Source: a virus. From it: DNA of 24,518 nucleotides. Position 1 is the first letter of the stretch, and each line of letters starts with the position of its first letter. Positions 7,617-14,873 of this stretch are shown here, piece after piece. The stretch is from positions 1 through 24,518 of IMG/VR virus record IMGVR_UViG_3300044910_000146. One strand, given 5' to 3'. A program made the translations under genes and the position numbers. Below the pieces are notes generated by a model. That model had not been told where the DNA came from, searched no databases, and saw only the letters and a list, made by a program, of their open reading frames with translations.

Positions 7617-7642
7617 AACGTAGCAAGACCCCTTGCTACGTT
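7617..7642 (-). other. Perfect 11-bp RNA hairpin in the uvsX leader
   Basis: Arms AACGTAGCAAG (7617-7627) and CTTGCTACGTT (7632-7642) pair without mismatch around a 4-base loop. On the minus strand no T-run follows, so it does not read as an intrinsic terminator. It ends about 10 bases before the uvsX GGAG site. It may affect mRNA processing, stability or translation, but no mechanism is shown. Confidence 0.7.
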
Positions 7643-7659
7643 AATCCGTTACATCTTAA

Positions 7660-8658
7660 TTAGCCGCGATTACGAATTCTTGCTAAAATATCATTAGCAC
7701 GAGAATCGCTTGATGCTGTAGGAGCTGCTTCTACTGCAGGTTGTGGAGTATAGGTATTAACAACAGCTGGCTCATCCCATGGGGCGTCTTCTTCAACTGT
7801 GGGTACTACGGGTGCAACTACGGGCGTTACTGTTGCAGTAGGTGCTGGTGCTGCGTTTTCGTCAAACTGTACGCCATATGGTCTAAAGTATTTGCCCCAA
7901 CGTTCAATGTCGTATGCTTCACCATTAACAGATGCTTCAAACATTTCTACCATAACTTTAAGTTCAACGTCGCCTGGTTTTTTAGGTAAGTAATCTGCTA
8001 AGTTAGGTAAGCCAAATTTGTCAATTGCTGATCTTTCTTCTTCACTTAGTGGACGTGTATTTCTTTTCCATGTTGATGTTGAATAGTCTGCAAAGCCGCC
8101 TTTACTGCCAACGCGCAATGTAAAGTCAAAACCATTTACATAGTCTGTAGGCAATTCTGTATATTCTTCGTCAGTTAATGCTGCGTGAATTAGTTTGTTA
8201 ATTTGTGGTCCAATAATAAATCTACGGATTGGATTTTCGGGTGGTTCTCTTTCTTCTAAGCCATCTTTAGGTACAAAGCCGTGATAGATGAAACTACGTT
8301 TTTTCCAATATTTACGACCCATTTCTTCTAAAGAAGGATCTTTAAACCAAGGACGCACTTCTGAAAGAATTGGACATACCGAACCGTCGTTGTACATTTC
8401 AACGCATGGTACATTTACTGTTACGGGTTTATTATCTGTTTGACCTTTAATACCTGCAAAAGGTAATTTGATTACGTTACGCTCAACCCAGAAAAACATG
8501 TTATCTGCGTTGCCGTCTGGAAGGAATCTAAAAGTTGCTTCGCCACCGCTTTTAATAGTCCAGAATGGATAAATTGATTTATCACCGCCTGTATTGCTAT
8601 CTGTACTACGTGTTTCTGCCGCTTTTAGTTTTGCTCTGATTTCTGCGAGTGTTGCCAT
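7660..8658 (-). CDS. 32: gp32 single-stranded DNA-binding protein, 332 aa
   Basis: T4-type gp32: the N-terminal oligomerisation segment (MATLAEIRAKLKAAETRS), the OB-fold core with FWTIKSGGEATFRFLPDG (32-49) and NMFFWVERNVIKLPF, then a core region PENPIRRFIIGPQINKLIHA. Only two cysteines occur in the region of the T4 zinc site (C85 and C95), so the His-Cys3 zinc site of T4 gp32 appears absent or altered. A Pro/Ala/Val/Thr-rich linker (about 270-320) leads to a basic, not acidic, tail ending NDILARIRNRG; the acidic tip of T4 gp32 is missing or replaced by DEEDAPWDE-like patches upstream. It coats ssDNA in replication and recombination. The leader holds promoters and a candidate RNA switch. Identification is strong. 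Confidence 0.95.
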   Translation of the reverse strand: MATLAEIRAKLKAAETRSTDSNTGGDKSIYPFWTIKSGGEATFRFLPDGNADNMFFWVERNVIKLPFAGIKGQTDNKPVTVNVPCVEMYNDGSVCPILSEVRPWFKDPSLEEMGRKYWKKRSFIYHGFVPKDGLEEREPPENPIRRFIIGPQINKLIHAALTDEEYTELPTDYVNGFDFTLRVGSKGGFADYSTSTWKRNTRPLSEEERSAIDKFGLPNLADYLPKKPGDVELKVMVEMFEASVNGEAYDIERWGKYFRPYGVQFDENAAPAPTATVTPVVAPVVPTVEEDAPWDEPAVVNTYTPQPAVEAAPTASSDSRANDILARIRNRG

Positions 8659-8666
8659 TTTAATAT

Positions 8667-8725
8667 CCTATGTGTTTTGAGTTAACACACAGATTGCTCT
8701 GTGTGTTATATAGCCTATGTGTTTT
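8667..8725 (-). promoter_or_regulatory. gp32 leader with two mutually exclusive hairpins and a duplicated RBS segment
   Basis: Hairpin 1 pairs TAACACACAGA with TCTGTGTGTTA (8683-8708) on the minus strand: 11 bp with a GCAA tetraloop, a GNRA type. The segment AAAACACATAGG occurs twice, at 8714-8725 and again at 8667-8678, where its AGG forms part of the gp32 ribosome-binding site. The hairpin's second arm can also pair with the downstream copy (10 pairs including two G-U, 7-base loop), which would mask the RBS. Formation of one structure excludes the other. T4 gp32 represses its own translation by binding a leader pseudoknot, so an analogous control is plausible but unproven. Confidence 0.5.
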
Positions 8726-8778
8726 TTATGTTTTATACTGTATATAATAAGTATGCCTTACTTTTAAAGTATGTGCGT

Positions 8779-8807
8779 ATTATATACTCTTTTATTTATA
8801 TGAGCAA
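8779..8807 (-). promoter_or_regulatory. Sigma70-like promoter for gp32
   Basis: Perfect -10 box TATAAT (8784-8779) lies 17 bases after a weak -35, TTGCTC (8807-8802, 3 of 6 matches). This would allow host-polymerase transcription of gp32 before late-sigma activity. The strength depends mainly on the -10. Confidence 0.45.
8793..8800 (-). promoter_or_regulatory. Late promoter, exact TATAAATA, upstream of gp32
   Basis: TATAAATA on the minus strand matches the T4 late consensus exactly. It lies inside the spacer of the sigma70-like promoter, with predicted start near 8787. The gp32 ATG is at 8658, so the leader would be about 130 bases and contain both hairpins. Confidence 0.6.
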
Positions 8808-8823
8808 GTGAAATCTTTCACTT
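8806..8823 (-). other. Short hairpin after the stop of the 357-aa gene
   Basis: Arms AAGTGAAA (8806-8813) and TTTCACTT (8816-8823) pair around two bases. No U-run follows in the minus direction, so it is at best a weak terminator or processing site for the upstream transcript. Confidence 0.35.
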
Positions 8824-8835
8824 TGTCAAATTATT

Positions 8836-9909
8836 TTACCATTTTGCTAATTGTACAATTCTAGCCAAACTGTCTTCATTTTTAAACGAAACTGATTCAT
8901 GCATACCTGGCTCACCTGGGAGAGGATTGCGGAACATAGCTGGAGTATCTGGATCGTTTTGATCCCATCCACCAGACGGTTGTGCTGCAGATGCTGCTGT
9001 TTGTTGTGTTACTGTTCCTGGAAACACTTGGACACCTTCTGGTTTTTCTGGAGGTGGTGTTTGAATTGATTGGCCAGCTTCTTGTTGTTGAAGAGACCGT
9101 TGCATCTGTCCAAGTGCAGAGCTATTATACGCTGATTGTTGGGCGGTAGATGCCGGTGTAGGTGCTTGCTGGCTTTGGAATGCAGGAGTAATTGCTGCTG
9201 CACCTGCCGGAGCTGCTGCTGGAGCTGGTGTTTGATTAGGATCCATGTTCTTAATTGCTGCATCATATGCTGCTTTTTGCGTTGGATCAGTAGGTGCTGC
9301 CGGTGCTGGTTTACTAGGATCCATATTATTAGTAGCTTTTAAACCAGCGTCACGTTTATCAGATTGTGCTTGCCAATCTAGTGCTGCTTGTGTTTTTGGA
9401 CCCATAATGCCGTCTGCTTTAATTGGATATCCTTTGGCAATTAAATCTTGTTGTTGTTTTAATACTGCCGGATCTGGTTTAGCTTGTGCAGGAGCTGCAT
9501 GTGTAGGAGCTGCAGTTGTGGGTTTAGTTTGTACTGGTTTTCCTCCAGTTCCTGAAGTATGTTGTGCAGGTGCACCTGCAGATTTCTGTGCTGCAGCCCA
9601 TGCAGCATTTTTATCCATACCACTTGCTATATTTGCGTTGTACGCTTGTAACACGGTTTGATGTTGTGCCGGAGCTGCAGTTTGTTGTGCTGCTACAGGT
9701 TTAGTATCAGTAACAGGCGGTGGTGGAGCAACGTATGCACCGCGCCCATGCGGGGCTGTAGTTTGTTGTGTTGCTGCAGTAGTTGCTGTAGTTTGTTGTG
9801 ATGCTACAGGTTTAGTACCAGCAGGAACAACTCCTGCTTCATACATTGCTAACTTTTCATTTAATTGATTAACTCTAAATAAGAGTGCATTTTCTGTAAT
9901 TTTTTTCAT
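8836..9909 (-). CDS. Ala/Pro/Gln/Thr-rich protein with peptidoglycan-binding-like domain, 357 aa
   Basis: Architecture in order: an N-terminal helix MKKITENALLFRVNQLNEKL, a long low-complexity Ala/Pro/Gln/Thr region, a PG_binding_1-type segment at about 146-182 (VLKQQQDLIAKGYPIKADGI, then MGPKTQAALDW), more low complexity, and a C-terminal EDSLARIVQLAKW. The PG_binding_1 fold binds peptidoglycan in cell-wall enzymes, but no catalytic lysozyme or amidase domain is visible. It resembles the gene immediately upstream in ends and in the PG-like segment, so the two are paralogues. The ATG follows the previous stop by two bases with AGAGGATAATA as ribosome-binding site. A virion surface or host wall-contact role is a guess. 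Confidence 0.82.
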   Translation of the reverse strand: MKKITENALLFRVNQLNEKLAMYEAGVVPAGTKPVASQQTTATTAATQQTTAPHGRGAYVAPPPPVTDTKPVAAQQTAAPAQHQTVLQAYNANIASGMDKNAAWAAAQKSAGAPAQHTSGTGGKPVQTKPTTAAPTHAAPAQAKPDPAVLKQQQDLIAKGYPIKADGIMGPKTQAALDWQAQSDKRDAGLKATNNMDPSKPAPAAPTDPTQKAAYDAAIKNMDPNQTPAPAAAPAGAAAITPAFQSQQAPTPASTAQQSAYNSSALGQMQRSLQQQEAGQSIQTPPPEKPEGVQVFPGTVTQQTAASAAQPSGGWDQNDPDTPAMFRNPLPGEPGMHESVSFKNEDSLARIVQLAKW

Positions 9910-9911
9910 TA

Positions 9912-10658
9912 TTATCCTCTTGCTAGTTGAATGATTCTAGCTAAACTGTCACCTTGACTAAATGTTACATGTTCGTTAAGTTCTGGTTGACGATCAAAGT
10001 CGCCTTGTGTGTTATCAAATGGTTCCGGAGCAACAGTTGATTGATCCATGTCTGCACGTAATTGATCATACCCTGCAATTCTATCCTGTGTTGCATTTGT
10101 TTGATTTTCCCAATCAATTGCTTGTTGTGTGTTAGGACCTAAAATGCCGTCAGCCTTGATATTATATCCTTTAGCACGTAGTTCATATTGCAACTTTTGA
10201 ACAGCTGGATCAAACTTAGGAGTAGCCGACTTTGGTTGGCCTGCAGGATGCGGTTTAGCTGCTGCAGGATGATCTTGTGCATAACTAGTGTCCGACGGTT
10301 GAAACTCATGTGGAGCTGCATCAGCGTGTGGTAAATCGTATGATCCTGCAGGCGATAAGTCCGGATATTCTTCAGGATTAGTTAATCCTAAGGGTGGATA
10401 GTTTTCAGGATGATCTTCTGGATGGTCTGCAAAATCACCATGTGCTGCGCGGTTAAGTGCATTGTTAACATTATCTTTACCTTGATTCATGTAATCGCTA
10501 AAATTTTGCATAGGATGGTCTGTTGCGCCAATTGCATCAGGAGCATCTCCAAATGCATCTTGGCGGGTGTTAGCATTAAACCCGCCTTCGATTATTGCCA
10601 TAGCCTCTCTTAACGATCTAACGGTATCTAGAAGTACGGTTTCTGAAATTCTTTTCAT
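9912..10658 (-). CDS. Paralogue with peptidoglycan-binding-like domain, 248 aa
   Basis: Begins MKRISETVLLDTVRSLREAM and ends SQGDSLARIIQLARG. Between them lies a His/Pro/Asp-rich low-complexity region (repeated DHPEDHPENYPP-like stretches) and a PG_binding_1-type segment at about 149-184 (AVQKLQYELRAKGYNIKADG, then ILGPNTQQAIDW). The arrangement matches the 357-aa gene directly downstream, so a tandem duplication followed by divergence of the linkers is likely. The start ATG lies inside the end of the previous gene, with a 41-base overlap in a different frame. No catalytic residues for cell-wall cleavage are evident. Function unknown; wall binding is inferred from the segment alone. Confidence 0.82.
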   Translation of the reverse strand: MKRISETVLLDTVRSLREAMAIIEGGFNANTRQDAFGDAPDAIGATDHPMQNFSDYMNQGKDNVNNALNRAAHGDFADHPEDHPENYPPLGLTNPEEYPDLSPAGSYDLPHADAAPHEFQPSDTSYAQDHPAAAKPHPAGQPKSATPKFDPAVQKLQYELRAKGYNIKADGILGPNTQQAIDWENQTNATQDRIAGYDQLRADMDQSTVAPEPFDNTQGDFDRQPELNEHVTFSQGDSLARIIQLARG

Positions 10659-12975
10659 AATTGTTTCTCACTGTTTTATGCATTTTATGTTTGTCAATAC
10701 TATCAAATCGTCTACGACCAAATGCTTCTAAATCTACTTCATCATCGGTTGGTTCTTGATGTCTAACACCTGCTAATCTTAGAACGTCATTTTGTTCTCT
10801 AGCGTCTTCACTTGGATCTAATTGATCTACTTTTTGCAATACTTCTCTAACATCATCTTCTGATGCGTTACTGTACTCACCGTCTTTAAAACTTTTAATA
10901 ATCTTAGTTTTAACTCTAGTTCCGCCAATAGTAAAATTGCGTTCTTCTTTATTCCAGAATCCTGCAATCGAATTTAGAATTTGTTCTTTACCTGAGATAT
11001 GTTCTTGTGTCGGTTCGCCACCGTCGTTGTCCTCCATATCGCATTCGCCATATCCTGCTTCACATGGAGTTATTCCACTCTCTCTAAGTGCATCACGGAT
11101 AGTCATACCTTCTGCAAACATGGTTTCTAGTGTTGCACCGGCTGCTTTAGCTTTAATAAACTTAGCTTTGATTTTAGATTTTTTATGATGAATACCTTCT
11201 TGCATTGGAGGTGCTGGAGGTGCTGGAGGTGCTGGAGGTGCTGGAGGTGCTGGAGGAACTTCACTACCTGGAGCTGGAGGAACTTCACTACCTGGAGCTG
11301 GAGGAACTTCACTACCTGGAGGTAATTCACCTTCTGCACCTAGTTCTCCTTCTGGAGGCAGTCCATCCATATCAGGAGGCATTCCGCCCATGTCTAGAGG
11401 CATTCCGCCGCCTAGTCCGCCTAGTCCGCCGCCCATATCAGGTGTACCTTCAGGAGCTGCTGGCGGTGCTGCTATATCCGGAGGAGCAGATCCGTTTGCT
11501 GCAGGTGCCATATCTTGTCCACCAATGTCGCCATCACCAAATTTTAATTGAACTGCTACACCTGGATCAGTGTGCGTTACGTATTGTTGAATTAATGGGC
11601 GAGTATCTAAATCTGGATCAATATCTTTAAGTGCATCTAAGAAATCTGGATCGTCAATTAGTCCAGCTAAACTTTGAATAGCATTAACTCCATCTGGTCC
11701 GCCGCGCAATTCTTTTTCAAGAATTCTATTTAATTTGTCAATTGCAACTTTTTGTGCATCTTTGTTTGGGCTAAACAACTCATCTTTATCTTCAAGCATA
11801 ATGCGATTAATAAATGATTCAAATGTTTGTTCAGGATCAAAGCTTTCTTTTTTATGGCTTTTATATCCTTTGTTTTTCATAGAGTGTGCTAATGCCCAAG
11901 GATTATCAATTTCCTTGTGTTTCTTCATTGCTTTAACAGTACCTTCCCATCCTTCTGGTGCTTTTTCATCTAAGAAATAATCTGAAGATAGTTCGCATAC
12001 TGGTAATTCACTTTCGTCTACGATATTGTATAAAAACGGAAATACTGTTTTCATTTCTTCATTAAACGTGCGCACAGTTAATCGATCAATCCAATCATTC
12101 ATTACAGTTTCTGGGATAATGCGTTCTTCTTTTTCAACAAATGATTCTGCAAATTGTTGATAGTATGCAGGGCGTTGTAAGCTATTAATTTCTTTTTTAA
12201 CTGAGTCAATGCGCTCAATTACACGCGATGTAACGTCGCCCATTGCTTCTGATATTTGAGATTGGCGACCAACATACCCTTTAAATTTGCGTAAACTTGC
12301 TAATTCCTCACTAAGTTTAGTTATATGTTTGCCAATTGCATCGTATGGGTTGCCGCCGTGTTTAACATGTTCTGCTAATGCACGAGCACCTGGTAAGTGT
12401 TTATACGGGTATTTAAATCTTTCACCATCTGCGTTTTCTACATAAATGCTTTGAATATGCATAGTACGACCTGCAGCTAGTTCTGGATTAATAGGTTGGC
12501 TATGTTTAACAATTAACCGAGCTTCACCTAAGTTTTGGTAACTTATTTTAGAAGTTCCAAACATTTTACTTTCCATCATTGGTTGTTCCTTGGGTTTTGC
12601 TTGAAACTGATAGTCTCGTTTGTCTAAGTTGCTTTTTCCAATATTTTGTACATCAAAATTTAATAACCGATTTTTAGCAAATTGTCTAAATGATCTTATA
12701 AATTTATATGCATTGTGATGTGTAGCTCCAGAGTCGTCGTCAACTAAGTCTCCGCTAACTTGTACTACAATACCATCATCTAAGTCTAAAGTAATAGCAA
12801 TAGTACCAAGCGGTTCGCCATGTTCTTCATATTCAAATTCAAAGAATCGAGCACGTGGTATATCAGTCTTTTTACTTAATACTTCTGCATTTTCGTCACC
12901 CATTTTAATATTTGAGAAACGTGTTTGTATTTTACCATAAAGGTCTAAAGCGATTTTATCTAAATTATTGTCCAT
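10618..12975 (-). CDS. Large conserved phage protein with Pro-rich tract, 785 aa
   Basis: Start taken as ATG 12975-12973 (MDNNLDKIALDLYGKI). An in-frame GTG at 12990 is possible, but it overlaps the late octamer GATAAATA (12988-12981). The N-terminal part contains IRSFRQFAKNRLLNFDVQNI and KSNLDKRDYQFQAK, then ARLIVKHSQPI and FKYPYKHLPGARALAEHV. The middle has a Gly/Met/Pro stretch and then a Pro/Ala tract encoded by tandem DNA repeats (11207-11317). The C-terminal region holds GITPCEAGYGECDMED and FWNKEERNFTIGGTRVKTKI. I recall similar large proteins of unknown role in marine T4-like phages. The position directly after gp17 suggests a virion or assembly role. No known enzyme motif is seen. 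Confidence 0.82.
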   Translation of the reverse strand: MDNNLDKIALDLYGKIQTRFSNIKMGDENAEVLSKKTDIPRARFFEFEYEEHGEPLGTIAITLDLDDGIVVQVSGDLVDDDSGATHHNAYKFIRSFRQFAKNRLLNFDVQNIGKSNLDKRDYQFQAKPKEQPMMESKMFGTSKISYQNLGEARLIVKHSQPINPELAAGRTMHIQSIYVENADGERFKYPYKHLPGARALAEHVKHGGNPYDAIGKHITKLSEELASLRKFKGYVGRQSQISEAMGDVTSRVIERIDSVKKEINSLQRPAYYQQFAESFVEKEERIIPETVMNDWIDRLTVRTFNEEMKTVFPFLYNIVDESELPVCELSSDYFLDEKAPEGWEGTVKAMKKHKEIDNPWALAHSMKNKGYKSHKKESFDPEQTFESFINRIMLEDKDELFSPNKDAQKVAIDKLNRILEKELRGGPDGVNAIQSLAGLIDDPDFLDALKDIDPDLDTRPLIQQYVTHTDPGVAVQLKFGDGDIGGQDMAPAANGSAPPDIAAPPAAPEGTPDMGGGLGGLGGGMPLDMGGMPPDMDGLPPEGELGAEGELPPGSEVPPAPGSEVPPAPGSEVPPAPPAPPAPPAPPAPPMQEGIHHKKSKIKAKFIKAKAAGATLETMFAEGMTIRDALRESGITPCEAGYGECDMEDNDGGEPTQEHISGKEQILNSIAGFWNKEERNFTIGGTRVKTKIIKSFKDGEYSNASEDDVREVLQKVDQLDPSEDAREQNDVLRLAGVRHQEPTDDEVDLEAFGRRRFDSIDKHKMHKTVRNNYEKNFRNRTSRYR
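11207..11317. repeat. Tandem repeats encoding a Pro/Ala tract
   Basis: GGAGGTGCT is repeated five times (11207-11251), followed by nearly three copies of a 24-base unit starting GGAGGAACTTCACTACCT (11252-11275, 11276-11299, and 11300-11317 with a changed end). Read on the minus strand they encode repeated PPAPGSEV and PPA units in the 785-aa protein. Such arrays can change copy number. Confidence 0.9.
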
Positions 12976-12980
12976 GTTTA

Positions 12981-12988
12981 TATTTATC
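12981..12988 (-). promoter_or_regulatory. Late promoter GATAAATA with +1 predicted at the ATG
   Basis: GATAAATA fits NATAAATA. By T4 geometry the start falls exactly on the A of the ATG at 12975, implying a leaderless transcript. The gene has no Shine-Dalgarno site, which agrees. Confidence 0.55.
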
Positions 12989-14579
12989 ACATATTAGAGG
13001 AAACAAATATTGGTAGAGGTGCTTCCCAGTCCTCAATTCTTTCTTCAATTCGCATTCTTTCAAATACCATTGGATCCCATTCTGCTAGTATATCGATCAT
13101 TCTTACTATTAGTAATAATGCTGCTACTAAGTCATCGTGTTGTCCTGGTTTACCTTTAAAACTAATCCCGTGCGCAATAAAAGTTTTTAATTCAGATATT
13201 AATGGCTTACTGTTAATAGTCATTTTATCTTCTTCTATAAAATATTTTAATTTTGAACACGCAGCGATTTTATTATTAAATGTTGTATTGAATCCTTTGC
13301 GGAATTTACGAACATGCCCCTTTCTGCCAGGTTCACTTACAAATAACCCTGGAAATGTTTCTTCTCCTAAATTTTCAATTACTACTAACGCGCTTTCGCC
13401 CACTGTGTTGTTTTCTACTGACCAGTATATTGAATTATATTGATCGTATCCTAGTTCGTCTTGTATATACAACAACACTTCTCTAAGTAATTTTACTTGT
13501 CCTTGTATTGGAGTAATGTTATGATGCCATTCTGCTACTTGCTGCATTGATGGTAACTCAAATACTGTTATTGCAGAAAAGTCTCCACCTGTTCCTAAAC
13601 TTGGATCTAATGCAATTAAATATAAGTTACCTGCAATTGGTTTCTTATACCAACGCACTTGTCCCATCTTTGTTGTTGGTTCTTTACCATATATTTCTAC
13701 TAATTTTAAACTGTTAATAAGAGTTTCGTCGTATACAAGAAATTCGCAGCCATATTCACGTCTAAACTTTTCTTCACCTATACGACCAAGCTCTTCTTGT
13801 TTCCATGCATCGTCACGATCTGGATGATCCCACCAGTCAGACCGGAATCCAGCAAATCCGTTAATTCCGATCTTATCTGCCTTTTCATTTCCAAACTCGT
13901 CAAAATATTGCTGGCTTTCTTTCCATATAGTAGCAAATTGATCTTCGTCACTGTTTGGTGTAGATGTAATAATACAACGTCCACCAGTTGCTAGTGTAGG
14001 TGATATAGAAGTCCAAAACTCTTCAGCAATGTTAGGTTGCAAAAAAGCAAACTCATCGCAATATAATAACGAAATACTCATACCCCGCCCGGTTGTACCT
14101 GTAGTAGTCTGGCTTACAATACGCGAACCGTTATCAAACTCCATAGATCCTTTATTGTAACTTACTACACCGGCACGTATAAAGTCTGGGCAAAGTTCGT
14201 ACCCATATCGTATACGTTGCATAATCTCTTGGGCACCTGTATATTTGTGCGCTGCAATTAGAATAGTTTGATCTGGATGAAACATTGCAAACCATAATAA
14301 GTATGCAGATGCACAAGTAGTTTTACCACTTTGGCGCGGTAACATATTAATATTAAAACGATGTGCATGATAGCAGTTTAACAAATTAACCTGATAATCA
14401 AACGGTTTAAATAACAGCTTACCTTTTACTGAATGTTGAATATGAAAAAAGTATCTTGAGAAATACAGATACCCGTCTTCAGGATCAGAACACAACAATA
14501 TATCGTTAATTTGCTGTTCACTAAATTTTTCAGTTTTATGTGCTTTTTTTGTAAGGACACCGTCTAACGATTTTCCCAT
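12987..14579 (-). CDS. 17: Large terminase subunit gp17, 530 aa
   Basis: ATPase/nuclease motor that packages DNA into proheads. Walker A PRQSGKTT is at 81-88 and Walker B LLYCDEFAF at 171-179, with CDEF at 174-177. The coupling motif STPN is at 206-209. The C-terminal RNase H-like nuclease begins IALDPSLGTGGDFSAI (first metal-binding Asp near 325) and continues to QHDDLVAALLL near residue 480, with the Asp pair typical of the family. Length is close to T4 gp17 (610 aa) though somewhat shorter. It pairs functionally with the gp16-like gene 2 kb upstream, separated by two conserved genes and a terminator. AAAGGA precedes the ATG by about 7 bases. Identification is firm. Confidence 0.97.
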   Translation of the reverse strand: MGKSLDGVLTKKAHKTEKFSEQQINDILLCSDPEDGYLYFSRYFFHIQHSVKGKLLFKPFDYQVNLLNCYHAHRFNINMLPRQSGKTTCASAYLLWFAMFHPDQTILIAAHKYTGAQEIMQRIRYGYELCPDFIRAGVVSYNKGSMEFDNGSRIVSQTTTGTTGRGMSISLLYCDEFAFLQPNIAEEFWTSISPTLATGGRCIITSTPNSDEDQFATIWKESQQYFDEFGNEKADKIGINGFAGFRSDWWDHPDRDDAWKQEELGRIGEEKFRREYGCEFLVYDETLINSLKLVEIYGKEPTTKMGQVRWYKKPIAGNLYLIALDPSLGTGGDFSAITVFELPSMQQVAEWHHNITPIQGQVKLLREVLLYIQDELGYDQYNSIYWSVENNTVGESALVVIENLGEETFPGLFVSEPGRKGHVRKFRKGFNTTFNNKIAACSKLKYFIEEDKMTINSKPLISELKTFIAHGISFKGKPGQHDDLVAALLLIVRMIDILAEWDPMVFERMRIEERIEDWEAPLPIFVSSNM

Positions 14580-14610
14580 ATGTAATCCTTTTTTTGTATT
14601 ATGTATTTAC

Positions 14611-14638
14611 AAAAAAAAGCGGACATAATGTCCGCTTT
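14611..14638 (-). terminator. Rho-independent terminator before gp17
   Basis: Arms AAAGCGGACAT (14616-14626) and ATGTCCGCTTT (14628-14638) pair perfectly. Read on the minus strand the stem is followed by eight T bases, a textbook intrinsic terminator for the gp16-side transcript. gp17 therefore probably needs its own promoter or read-through. The only nearby late-like octamer, TGTAAATA, is one base from TATAAATA and weak. Confidence 0.85.
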
Positions 14639-14643
14639 GTGAG

Positions 14644-14873
14644 TTAATCGTATTGTGGTTTCATCGGCTTATCAGTAGTATGGGCATAGTGTACAACTAC
14701 CCCGTATCCGTGTCCTGCTCGCCAATCTTTGTACTTTTTGCCTTCAGTCATTGCACGTTGTTCTGCAGCTTTTAATTCAGAACTACCTTTTGGTCCACCT
14801 TTAAAAATTGCCCATCGTTTATGATCAATTAATACTTCGGCATTTAAAATAGGATCATGTGCTTCGATTATCT
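14644..14873 (-). CDS. Start-less coding frame, likely -1 frameshift extension of the 167-aa protein
   Basis: This frame reads as real protein (IIEAHDPILNAEVLIDHKRW, then AIFKGGPKGSSELKAAEQRA and WRAGHGYGVVVHYAHTTDKP) and ends at TAA 14646-14644 just before the terminator. It has no ATG, GTG or TTG between its upstream stop (14893-14895) and the coding-like part; only an internal ATG much further in. The preceding gene runs into an A9 run (14873-14881) six bases before its own stop. A -1 slip there joins the two into a 242-residue protein. Either programmed -1 frameshifting on A AAA AAA, or a one-base homopolymer error or mutation, explains this. Initiation at a rare codon such as ATA is the remaining alternative. 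The function of the extension is unknown. Confidence 0.6.

Noticed and set aside
8824-8829. Consensus -35 box TTGACA upstream of gp32 (minus)
   Set aside because: The next -10-like hexamer is 23 bases away (TATAAA in the late octamer), too far; the 17-base position reads TGCTCA.
9245-9661. Long plus-strand open frame opposite the 357-aa gene
   Set aside because: Shadow frame created by Ala/Pro/Gln-rich codons of the minus-strand gene; Cys/Ala-rich translation, no RBS.
11207-11317. Repeat array as a CRISPR
   Set aside because: Units are 9 and 24 bases, directly adjacent, without spacers, and in frame in a protein.
11205-11630. Plus-strand open frame over the repeat region
   Set aside because: Repetitive LEVLEVLEV translation is a by-product of the 9-base repeats in the minus-strand gene.
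12976-12990. GTG at 12990 as start of the 785-aa gene
   Set aside because: It would translate through the late octamer and has no RBS; the ATG at 12975 coincides with the predicted +1.
14603-14610. Late-like octamer TGTAAATA before gp17
   Set aside because: Differs from TATAAATA at a core position, so not called as a promoter, though gp17 needs one after the upstream terminator.
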